64,000 nt of DNA from Streptomyces alanosinicus (GTDB lineage Bacteria; Actinomycetota; Actinomycetes; Streptomycetales; Streptomycetaceae). The position numbers and the translations under genes are program-made. The stretch covers positions 186,001 to 250,000 of the forward strand of contig NZ_BMVG01000002.1 of NCBI RefSeq assembly GCF_014650595.1, written 5' to 3'. Each line of letters starts with the position of its first letter. Positions within the stretch are counted from its first letter, which is position 1. Below are positions 24,056 through 32,201 of the stretch, piece by piece. The notes beneath the pieces were generated by a model. That model searched no databases, had not been told where the DNA came from, and worked only from the letters and a program-made list of their open reading frames with translations.

Positions 24056-24910
24056 ATGCCCGCAGGTGGACGGCCGACGGTGCGCAGCAGGCGTTTGGGT
24101 ACGGCACTCAGGCAGTACCGGCAGGCCGCCAAGCTCGACCAGCCGCAGGCTGCCGAGGTCATCGCGTCAAGCCAGGCCAGGATCAGCCGCGTTGAGAGCG
24201 GACACGCCACCCCGCGTGTCATCGAGGTACGGCTGCTGCTTGATGCGTACGGCGTCACGGACCTGGAAGTGCGTATCAAGTTGGAGGAGTTGGCCAAGCA
24301 CTCGAAGAAGCGGGGCTGGTGGCTGGAGCATTCCGCACACCTGCGGCCGGACTACGTCGATCACATCGCGTTGGAGGATGACGCAACGTACATCCGCCAG
24401 TGGCAGCCCACGCTGGTACCTGGACTGCTGCAAACTCCGGCCTACGCGCGTGCGGTCATCATGGAAGGGCCCGACTGCATCGCACCTGAAGCGGTCAACC
24501 AGTTGGTGACCGTGAGGGAGAGCCGGCAGACGAAGATCGAGGCAGGCGGGACGGCGTACACCGCCATCCTCTGGGAGTCGGTGGTGACACAGCCCTTGGT
24601 GAGCGTCGACATCCACAGGGCGCAGTTGGCCTCCATCCTTGACGTCGCGAAACGCAAGAACGTCACCGTGCAGGTCCTCCCGTTCAGCGCGGGAGCGTTG
24701 GCCGTCACGACCGCTGGCTTCTCCTCCTTCAGCTTCGACTCCGAACCGACCGTCGAGGCCGTGGCCATCGAGAACCTCCGGGGTACGTCGGTCCTCGAAG
24801 CACCGGAGGATCTGGCGGCTTACGGCAACATGTTCGACGTACTACGATCGGCAGCATTGGCACCGGACGCGAGTGCGAAGCGAATCCGGGACATACTGCG
24901 GAGCATCTAG
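24056..24910 (+). CDS. Helix-turn-helix regulator, DUF5753 (WhiJ-like)
   Basis: A 284-residue regulator. The ATG at 24056 (MPAGGRPTVRSRRLG) is preferred over one at 24023 because GGGAGG lies 5-6 nt upstream. The HTH is residues 12-60 (LGTALRQYRQAAKLDQPQAA, then SQARISRVESGHATPR). The DUF5753 part has YIRQWQPTLVPGLLQTPAYA, VNQLVTVRESRQTKIEAG, AILWESVVTQPLV and VQVLPFSAGALAVTTAGFSS. It is followed 8 bp later by DUF397 and is divergent from the ATP-binding protein, a complete WhiJ-type module. Such regulators repress developmental genes until relieved by the DUF397 partner; the target here is unknown. Confidence 0.87.
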   Translation: MPAGGRPTVRSRRLGTALRQYRQAAKLDQPQAAEVIASSQARISRVESGHATPRVIEVRLLLDAYGVTDLEVRIKLEELAKHSKKRGWWLEHSAHLRPDYVDHIALEDDATYIRQWQPTLVPGLLQTPAYARAVIMEGPDCIAPEAVNQLVTVRESRQTKIEAGGTAYTAILWESVVTQPLVSVDIHRAQLASILDVAKRKNVTVQVLPFSAGALAVTTAGFSSFSFDSEPTVEAVAIENLRGTSVLEAPEDLAAYGNMFDVLRSAALAPDASAKRIRDILRSI

Positions 24911-24918
24911 GAAGACTG

Positions 24919-25101
24919 ATGGTGACCGAGGCTGAGGGCCCCTTCTGGAAGTCGTCGTACTCAGGTCAGCACGGAGACTGCGTAGAGGTCGCCGACGCCA
25001 CCGACAACGGCCGAGCCGTCCGCGACAGCAAGCAGCAGAACGGCCCCCTCCTCACCGTCTCCCGCGACAGCTGGCAGGCGTTCCTCCGGCAGTTCGCGTA
25101 G
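24919..25101 (+). CDS. DUF397 domain protein
   Basis: A 60-residue DUF397 protein with the typical core FWKSSYSGQHGDCVEVA (residues 9-25), VRDSKQQNGPLLTVSRDSW (about 34-52) and the end FLRQFA. It begins 8 bp after the DUF5753 regulator, the standard pairing in which the small protein binds and modulates the regulator. A strong hairpin follows its stop. Confidence 0.88.
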   Translation: MVTEAEGPFWKSSYSGQHGDCVEVADATDNGRAVRDSKQQNGPLLTVSRDSWQAFLRQFA

Positions 25102-25122
25102 GCATCGCACGTACGGACAACG

Positions 25123-25160
25123 AAGGGCGCCCGGCGGTAGTACTCCGTCGGGCGCCCTTT
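25123..25160 (+). terminator. Hairpin terminator after DUF397 gene
   Basis: aagggcgcccg (from 25123) pairs with cgggcgccctt (ending 25159) and the transcript then shows a short U-run. It lies 21 bp after the DUF397 stop. The same stem sequence is used at 26173-26216. Confidence 0.8.
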
Positions 25161-25262
25161 CCAGTTGCTCCCTGGAATATCCCAAAGGCATATTCACTCA
25201 TTCGGTCGACCTTGTCGCCATGCAGACGCACGGAACGCGTTCTCATGACTACTTTCTGCTAT

Positions 25263-26153
25263 ATGGTCAGTTCACCGCATGACACCATGCATCAGGTCTT
25301 CCGCAAGGAACCGGATCTGTTCGCCCACTTTCTGCCGCGCGCGGGCATGTCGTTCCCCGAGTACAGCTCGATCGAGCTCCTGAACACCGATCTCACCGAG
25401 ATCAGGCCGTTGGAACGGCGAGTGGACAGCCTCTTCCGGGTCCGGACGGCCGACGACGAGGGTGGCTTTCTGCTCGCCGTCGAGTCGCAGGGCAGGCCGG
25501 ACCCGGACAAGCACAACAGCTGGACCTACTACTTGGCGTACATCTACGCCAAGTACCGCCTGCCGCCGGTCCTGTTGGTGGTGTGCCAGGACAAGACGAC
25601 GGCGTCGTGGGCCGCGGAGCCCATCCGCATCGGCAGCCGTTTCCACACCAGCATGCAGGTTTTCCCGCTGGTGCTGGGACCGAAGACCGTGCCCGTGATC
25701 ACTGACCTGGAGGAAGAGGTGAGGGACATCCCCGCCACGGTGTTCTCCGTGCTCGTGCATGCCAAGGATCCGGGGCTGCTTGCGATACTGGATGAGGCGG
25801 CGCCGGTGGTGGGGCCCCACCCGGAGTGGGCGGAAATCATCGAGGTGGGTCTGGGTGAGGGCCCGGCCCGGGATTACTGGAGGAAACTGATGACCTTGTA
25901 CACCCCGGAATTCCCCGGCAACGGCACCGTGATGGAGGAGGCGTGGCGCAAGGTCCACGCTGACGGCGAGGCGAAGGGCAAGGCCGAGGGTAAGGCCGAG
26001 GCCATCCTTCGGGCTCTTGAAGTGCGGAGCATCGAGGTCTCCGGCTCCGTCCGGGAGCGGGTTATGGCCTGCGGCGACCTGGAATTGCTGGGGACCTGGT
26101 TCGACCGCTCCATGACCGTGACGAGTGCCGACGAGTTGTTCGCCGGACAGTAA
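25263..26153 (+). CDS. Rpn/PD-(D/E)XK-like conserved Streptomyces protein
   Basis: About 296 residues from the ATG at 25263 (MVSSPHDTMHQVFRKEPDLF), the start I recall for this multi-copy streptomycete family; an in-frame ATG at 25245 is possible. The core TDLTEIRPLERRVDSLFRV followed by GGFLLAVESQGRPDPDK gives the D...E-x-Q pattern of Rpn recombination-promoting nucleases. Next come YYLAYIYAKYRLPPVLLVVC and LVLGPKTVPVITD. The C-terminal third has a low-complexity charged linker (GEAKGKAEGKAEAIL) and a helical tail ending ADELFAG, both typical of the family. A nuclease or mobile-element-derived function is inferred from the motif only. It is flanked by two near-identical terminators. Confidence 0.75.
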   Translation: MVSSPHDTMHQVFRKEPDLFAHFLPRAGMSFPEYSSIELLNTDLTEIRPLERRVDSLFRVRTADDEGGFLLAVESQGRPDPDKHNSWTYYLAYIYAKYRLPPVLLVVCQDKTTASWAAEPIRIGSRFHTSMQVFPLVLGPKTVPVITDLEEEVRDIPATVFSVLVHAKDPGLLAILDEAAPVVGPHPEWAEIIEVGLGEGPARDYWRKLMTLYTPEFPGNGTVMEEAWRKVHADGEAKGKAEGKAEAILRALEVRSIEVSGSVRERVMACGDLELLGTWFDRSMTVTSADELFAGQ

Positions 26154-26172
26154 GGCGGCCGGACTCCGCAAC

Positions 26173-26216
26173 GTGAAGGGCGCCCGGCGCAACGTACACC
26201 GCCGGGCGCCCTTCAC
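26173..26216. terminator. Bidirectional terminator with 17-bp perfect stem
   Basis: The two 17-bp arms (gtgaagggcgcccggcg and its complement) flank a 10-nt loop between the stop of the Rpn-like gene (+) and the stop of serC (-). It is the strongest hairpin in the window and would end transcription from both sides. Confidence 0.85.
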
Positions 26217-26235
26217 CGTCGTACGTGCCGAGAGG

Positions 26236-27438
<1,203 letters not shown>

Positions 27439-27510
27439 TTAGTACGACGATATGTGCGGGGCTGTGGAAAAGTTTCGGTGACTGTGCGTGATCGGATGCA
27501 TCCTGGACGC

Positions 27511-30500
27511 ATGACGGATCAGACGGGTCTGGAAGCGGAGCTGCGCAAGGCCGTCCGGGGTGACGTCGGTTTCGACATCACCTCCCGGGCGCTGGTCACC
27601 ATGGACGCGTCCAACTACCGGCGTGTCCCCGTGGGCGTCGTCGCCCCGAGAGACGCCGACGACGTGGCCGCCGTGCTCCAGGTGTGCCGGGCGCGCGGCG
27701 TGCCCGTGGTGGCGCGCGGCGGGGGCACGTCGATCGCCGGACAGGCGACCGGTACCGGCGTGGTGCTGGACTTCACCCGGCACATGAACGGCCTGCTGGA
27801 GCTGGATCCGGGCACGCGGACGGCGATCGTGCAGCCCGGCCTGGTCCTCGACCGGCTCCAGGAGGCCGCCGCCCCGCACGGCCTGCGCTTCGGCCCGGAC
27901 CCCTCCACACACAGCCGCTGCACCCTCGGCGGAATGATCGGCAACAACTCCTGCGGCTCGCACTCGGTGGCCTGGGGGACCACCGCGGACAGCGTGCGGG
28001 AGCTGACCGTCCTCACCGCGCGCGGGCAGCGGCTGCGGCTCGGACCGGGCTGGGCGGGCGCTCCCGAGGGGCTGCGCGAGCTGGTGGAGGGCGACCTGGC
28101 CCGGCTGCGCACGGGCTTCCCGGACCTGCCCCGCCGTATCTCCGGCTACGCCCTGGACGCGCTGCTGCCCGAGAAGGGCGCCGACGTCGCCCGCTCCTTC
28201 TGCGGCTCCGAGGGCACCCTCGGCATCCTCACCGAGGCGGTCGTCCGGCTCGTCGAGGCTCCACCCGCGCGCGTCCTGGCCGTGCTGGGGTACGCCGACG
28301 AGAGCGCCGCCGCCGAGGCCGCCGCCGGACTGCTGCCCTACGGTCCGCTGACGGTGGAGGGCATGGCGGCCGACCTGGTGCGCTCGCCGGCCGGACTGCC
28401 CGAGGGCGGCGCCTGGCTGTTCGTGGAGACCGGCGGCGGGTCGGCGGCCGAGGCACGCGCGCGAGCGCAGGAGATCGTCCGGGGTGCCGACGCGGTCGGT
28501 TCCCTGGTCGTGACGGACCCGGCCGCGCAGCGGACCCTGTGGCGCATCCGGGAGGACGCGAGCGGCACGGCGACCCGTATGCCCGACGGCTCCGAGGCCT
28601 GGCCCGGCTGGGAGGACTGCGCCGTGCCGCCCGCCCGGCTCGGCGCCTATCTGCGGGACTTCCGCGCGCTGCTGTCGGCCCACGGTCTGCGCGGCACGCC
28701 GTACGGCCACTTCGGCGACGGCTGTATCCACGTCCGCATCGACTTCGACCTGCTCACCGAGGCCGGCATCGCCCGTTTCCGCCGCTTCTCCGAGGAACTG
28801 GCCGACCTGGTCGTCGCCCACGGCGGCTCACTGTCCGGGGAGCACGGCGACGGACAGGCCCGCGCGGAGCTGCTGCCGCGCATGTACGGCGCACGGACGG
28901 TGCGGCTGTTCGAGCGGGCCAAGGCGGTCTGGGACCCGGACGACCTGCTGAATCCGGGGATGCTGGTGCGCCCGGCCCGGCTGGACGAGAACCTCCGCTT
29001 CTCGCCGCTGCCCCGCGAACCGGTCGATGTGGCCTTCGGCTACCCGGCGGACGACGGCGACTTCCGCGCGGCCGTGCGCCGCTGCGTCGGCGTCGCCAAG
29101 TGCCGTACGACCACGGCGGCCGGCCCCGCCGTGATGTGCCCCTCCTTCCGCGCGACCGGCGAGGAGGAGCACTCCACGCGCGGCCGGGCCCGGTTGCTGC
29201 ACGAGATGCTGGCCGGTGAACTGGTCACCGACGGCTGGCGTTCGACCGAGGTCCGCGACGCCCTCGATCTGTGCCTGTCCTGCAAGGGCTGCCGCTCCGA
29301 CTGCCCGGTCGGCGTCGACATGGCCACCTACAAGGCGGAGTTCCTGCATCATCACTACGCCGGCCGGCGCCGTCCCGCCGCGCACCTCAGCATGGGCCGG
29401 CTGCCGCAGTGGCTGCGCTGGGCCGCCGTCACCCGTACGGCCCCGCTGCTCAACGCCCTCGCCGCGGTCCCCCCGCTGGCGCGCGCCGGCAAACGCCTGG
29501 CCGGGATCGCACCCGAACGAGCGATCCCCCGACTGGCCACACAGACCTTCACCGACTGGTGGCGCACGAGGCGACCCACGCGGGACAACGGGAGGCTGGG
29601 GGAGGGCGATTCGGGGGCGAGCGGCCCGGGGGCCGGTGCGGGGGAGGGGTCCGGTGGCTCGGGGTCGGCCGATGCCGGCTCTGGGGCGGTCGACACCGGC
29701 GAGGGGTCGGTCGACACCGGCGAGGGGTCGGTCGACACCGGCCCGGGGTCGGTCGATGCCGGCTCGGTCGGTCCGGGGGCCGGGCGGCTGGTGGTGCTCT
29801 GGCCGGACACCTTTACCGAGCATCTGTCCCCGTCCGTCGGCCGGGCCGCCGTCCGGGTGCTGGAGGCCGCCGGGCTGCGCGTGGCCCTGCCGCCGACGCT
29901 GCTGGTGCGCGGGGAAGGGATCGGCGGTGGCCGGAGCAGGTCGGCCGCCGCGCTGCTCACCGCCCGCCGAGCCCGCGTCTGCTGCGGCCTGACCTATCTC
30001 TCCACCGGCCAACTCGACCACGCCCGCGCGGTATTGCGCCGCACACTGGATCTGATGGAGCCGGTGCTGCGGGCCGAGGTCCCCGTCGTCGTCCTGGAAC
30101 CGAGCTGTGCGGCCGCCCTGCGCACCGATCTGCCCGAGCTGTTGCACGACGACCCGCGCGCGGCCCGGCTCGCCTCGGCCGTCCTCACCTTCGCCGAGGC
30201 CCTGCAGCGGCACGCCCCGCACTGGACACCGCCCGCCGTGCACCGACCGGTCGCCGGCCAGACCCACTGCCATCAGCACGCGGTGCTCGGCGACAGCGCC
30301 GACCGCCGGCTGCGCGAGGCCGCGGGCCTCACCGGCGAGCTGAGCGGCGGCTGCTGCGGACTCGCGGGCAACTTCGGCTTCGAGAAAGGCCACTTCGAGG
30401 TGTCGCGGGCCTGTGCGGAGGAACAGCTCCTGCCGTCGGTCCGCGCGGCGTCCGAGGAGACGGTGGTCCTCGCCGACGGTTTCTCCTGCCGTACCCAGCT

Positions 30501-30579
30501 GGAACAGCTGGCCGGGGTGCGCGGACTGCATCTGGCGGAGGTGCTGGCTCAGGCGTTGCAGGAGGAGAAGGGGAGTTGA
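27511..30579 (+). CDS. YdiJ-like FAD and Fe-S dehydrogenase
   Basis: A 1022-residue flavo-iron-sulfur enzyme, the size of E. coli YdiJ (a D-2-hydroxyglutarate/2-hydroxyacid dehydrogenase). Domains in order: FAD_binding_4 (about 25-220, with ARGGGTSIAGQATG), FAD-oxidase C-terminal (about 230-490, with YGHFGDGCIHVRIDFD and GEHGDGQAR), a ferredoxin-like domain (about 520-615, with AKCRTTTAAGPAVMCPS and LCLSCKGCRSDCPVG), and a C-terminal cysteine-rich CCG domain (about 760-1000, with GGCCGLAGNFGFEKG). Between the last two lies a Gly/Ser/Asp linker built from 21-bp tandem repeats. It is probably membrane-associated through its electron acceptor. The ATG start at 27511 gives MTDQTGLEAEL. The substrate is a 2-hydroxy acid by family; which one is not visible. 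Confidence 0.87.
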   Translation: MTDQTGLEAELRKAVRGDVGFDITSRALVTMDASNYRRVPVGVVAPRDADDVAAVLQVCRARGVPVVARGGGTSIAGQATGTGVVLDFTRHMNGLLELDPGTRTAIVQPGLVLDRLQEAAAPHGLRFGPDPSTHSRCTLGGMIGNNSCGSHSVAWGTTADSVRELTVLTARGQRLRLGPGWAGAPEGLRELVEGDLARLRTGFPDLPRRISGYALDALLPEKGADVARSFCGSEGTLGILTEAVVRLVEAPPARVLAVLGYADESAAAEAAAGLLPYGPLTVEGMAADLVRSPAGLPEGGAWLFVETGGGSAAEARARAQEIVRGADAVGSLVVTDPAAQRTLWRIREDASGTATRMPDGSEAWPGWEDCAVPPARLGAYLRDFRALLSAHGLRGTPYGHFGDGCIHVRIDFDLLTEAGIARFRRFSEELADLVVAHGGSLSGEHGDGQARAELLPRMYGARTVRLFERAKAVWDPDDLLNPGMLVRPARLDENLRFSPLPREPVDVAFGYPADDGDFRAAVRRCVGVAKCRTTTAAGPAVMCPSFRATGEEEHSTRGRARLLHEMLAGELVTDGWRSTEVRDALDLCLSCKGCRSDCPVGVDMATYKAEFLHHHYAGRRRPAAHLSMGRLPQWLRWAAVTRTAPLLNALAAVPPLARAGKRLAGIAPERAIPRLATQTFTDWWRTRRPTRDNGRLGEGDSGASGPGAGAGEGSGGSGSADAGSGAVDTGEGSVDTGEGSVDTGPGSVDAGSVGPGAGRLVVLWPDTFTEHLSPSVGRAAVRVLEAAGLRVALPPTLLVRGEGIGGGRSRSAAALLTARRARVCCGLTYLSTGQLDHARAVLRRTLDLMEPVLRAEVPVVVLEPSCAAALRTDLPELLHDDPRAARLASAVLTFAEALQRHAPHWTPPAVHRPVAGQTHCHQHAVLGDSADRRLREAAGLTGELSGGCCGLAGNFGFEKGHFEVSRACAEEQLLPSVRAASEETVVLADGFSCRTQLEQLAGVRGLHLAEVLAQALQEEKGS
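29686..29765 (+). repeat. 21-bp tandem repeats in the coding linker
   Basis: Three full 21-bp units with core tcggtcgacaccggc and a partial fourth encode SVDTGEG, SVDTGEG, SVDTGPG and SVDAG. They lie in the linker between the Fe-S and CCG domains of the dehydrogenase. The number of units is likely to vary between strains because the period is in frame. Confidence 0.85.
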
Positions 30580-30674
30580 GGAGCTGAGAGGTGTTCCGGA
30601 ATGCGAATAACTGTTTGCAGAGCATACGTAGACTCGGGATTGACCAGTCGTCTCGCAGCTCGGAGGAACTGCCC

Positions 30675-30881
30675 ATGAAGAAAGTACCGTTCGGATCCTT
30701 GTCCGCCGCGATCGCGGCGCTCGGCACGGCTCTCGCGTTCCTCACGTTCCAACTCCGCGCGGACGGTTACGAGCCGTACGTGGAATCCGTGGCCACCGCC
30801 AGTGTCGTCATGTACGTCACCGCGGGTCTCGTCATGCTGACGTGGGCCCGTGCCCGCGACAGCCAGGGGCACTCGAACTGA
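30675..30881 (+). CDS. Small two-helix membrane protein
   Basis: A 68-residue protein behind an excellent GGAGGA ribosome binding site. A basic start (MKKVPFG) leads to a first membrane helix (SLSAAIAALGTALAFLTFQL), a short polar loop RADGYEPYVES, a second helix (VATASVVMYVTAGLVMLTW) and a charged tail. It is preceded by AT-rich sequence (tgcgaataactgtttgcag) that may carry the promoter. I do not recognise it. It appears monocistronic, with a modest hairpin after it. Confidence 0.7.
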   Translation: MKKVPFGSLSAAIAALGTALAFLTFQLRADGYEPYVESVATASVVMYVTAGLVMLTWARARDSQGHSN

Positions 30882-30933
30882 GTACGTCGGCGAGGGTCGA
30901 CGAAGGCCGATGAAGGTCGGCGAACGCGGCTGT

Positions 30934-30957
30934 GGGCGTCGGGCGCCTCTGACGCCC
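30934..30957 (+). terminator. Weak hairpin after small membrane protein gene
   Basis: gggcgtc (30934-30940) pairs with gacgccc (30951-30957) around a 10-nt loop in the 165-bp gap before the phosphoesterase gene. It is plausible as a terminator but short. Confidence 0.35.
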
Positions 30958-31046
30958 GCGGCCGTGTCCGCAACGGCCCGCGGCGTCTCGCAGGTCCGGC
31001 AAGGGCACCGGCGCAGGCGCCGGACAAGGAGACCACAGGTGGTGAA

Positions 31047-31805
31047 GTGACGGAGGAACACGCCCGCTTGGCGGTCCTGTCGGACATCCACGGGGTACTG
31101 CCCGCCCTGGAGACGGTCCTCGCGGAGCCCGAGGTGGCCGCCGCCGACCGGATCGTCCTCACCGGCGACATCACGGCGGGCCCGCAGCCCGCGGAGGTGC
31201 TGGACCGCTTGCGCGAGGAGGGCGAGAGGGTGCTGTGGGTCGGCGGGAACGCCGACCGTGAGCTGGTGGAGTACCGGCGCGGTGCGCGCACGGACATCCC
31301 CGACCCCATCGGCCCTTACGCGGCCCGGCAACTCCGCGAGGACCAGGTCGACTTCCTCGCCGGCCTGCCCCGCACGCTCACCCTGCGCGTCCGCGGCCTC
31401 GGCACGGTCCTGTTCTGCCACGCCACCCCGCGCGACGACGAGGAACTGGTGCTCGTGGACTCCCGCCCCGACCGGTGGGCGGAGGTCTTCACCGGCCTCG
31501 ACCCCGGCATCGGCACGGTCGTCTGCGGCCACACCCACATGCCCTACGTCCGCCTCGCGCACGGCCGTCTGGTGGTCAACCCCGGCAGCGTCGGCATGCC
31601 CTACGGCCGCCCCGGCGCCCACTGGTGCCTCCTCGGCCCCGGCACCGACCTGCGCGTGACGCCGTACGACATACCGGCGGCCGTCGCCCGGCTCACCGCG
31701 GAATGCGCCTACCCGGACATCGCCGACTGGGCCGACTACTTCCTGCACGCGCGGGCGACGGACACCGAGGTGCTCGCGGCCTGGGGGCCGAAGGCCGGTT
31801 CATAG
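31047..31805 (+). CDS. Metallophosphoesterase (YfcE/MJ0936-like)
   Basis: A 252-residue calcineurin-fold phosphoesterase. Metal-binding motifs appear in order: SDIHG (Asp and His, near residues 12-16), LTGDITAG (near 38-45), GGNADREL (near 65-72, the G-N-x-D/H motif), CHATPRDDEE (near 115-124) and CGHTHMPYVRL (near 152-162). NPGSVGMPYG (near 172-181) is conserved in the YfcE/MJ0936 group of small phosphodiesterases. The GTG start at 31047 has only a distant AAGGAGA upstream, so initiation may be weak. The substrate is unknown. Confidence 0.86.
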   Translation: MTEEHARLAVLSDIHGVLPALETVLAEPEVAAADRIVLTGDITAGPQPAEVLDRLREEGERVLWVGGNADRELVEYRRGARTDIPDPIGPYAARQLREDQVDFLAGLPRTLTLRVRGLGTVLFCHATPRDDEELVLVDSRPDRWAEVFTGLDPGIGTVVCGHTHMPYVRLAHGRLVVNPGSVGMPYGRPGAHWCLLGPGTDLRVTPYDIPAAVARLTAECAYPDIADWADYFLHARATDTEVLAAWGPKAGS

Positions 31806-31810
31806 GGCAA

Positions 31811-31870
31811 CGCTCAGGTTTATAAGGGAACTCTCAGGTTCGCAGAGGCTTCGAGTGAGTCTCTCAGGAA
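31811..31870. promoter_or_regulatory. Three helically phased direct repeats upstream of the peptide gene
   Basis: cgctcaggtt (31811), ctctcaggtt (31831) and ctctcaggaa (31861) repeat the core ctcagg at spacings of exactly 20 and 30 bp, that is, whole turns of the helix. They lie in the 198-bp gap before the Pro/Lys-rich peptide gene, the usual place for activator sites. No cognate regulator is adjacent. Confidence 0.5.
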
Positions 31871-32003
31871 CCACCAAGGTATTCACAGCGCCCCTTTGCC
31901 GATTTTGCCTTTCGGGCTCTCTGGTGGCGTGTAGGTTTTTTGATGTCGGGAGCCGGACGCGGAATTCTCGAAAACAAGAACTTCGAACCAATAGGAGTCG
32001 GAA

Positions 32004-32129
32004 ATGAGCTTCAAGAAGCTTGCCCCGCTGCCCCCCAAGCCCAACAAGCAGCTCCCCCCGCCGCCGAAGCCGAAGAAGCACGCGCCGAAGCCGCCGCTGC
32101 CCAAGCTGTTCCCCGGTCGGGACCAGTGA
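32004..32129 (+). CDS. 41-residue cationic Pro/Lys-rich peptide
   Basis: The ATG at 32004 has AGGAG 6 nt upstream. The peptide begins MSFKKLAPLPPKPNK, contains a QLPPPPKPKKHAPKPPLPK core and ends LFPGRDQ. Fourteen of 41 residues are Pro and nine are Lys, and the net charge is about +9. It has no Cys, no signal peptide and no hydrophobic helix. A strong terminator follows directly, then an ABC exporter whose gene begins 73 bp downstream. The composition resembles proline-rich antimicrobial or intracellularly acting peptides. Export by the neighbouring transporter is the natural guess but is inference. It could also be a nucleic-acid-binding or signalling peptide. Confidence 0.65.
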   Translation: MSFKKLAPLPPKPNKQLPPPPKPKKHAPKPPLPKLFPGRDQ

Positions 32130-32144
32130 TCCGAGGCTGAACGG

Positions 32145-32176
32145 AAAGGGGCCGATGGTGCACCGTCGGCCCCTTT
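32145..32176 (+). terminator. Intrinsic terminator between peptide gene and ABC exporter
   Basis: aaaggggccga (32145-32155) pairs with tcggccccttt (32166-32176). The loop is itself self-complementary, so the whole element forms one nearly continuous stem, followed by ttttgctttt. It would let the peptide be made in excess over the exporter, which then depends on read-through or its own promoter. Confidence 0.8.
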
Positions 32177-32201
32177 TGCTTTTCACTGGAAGAGGAATTC
32201 A

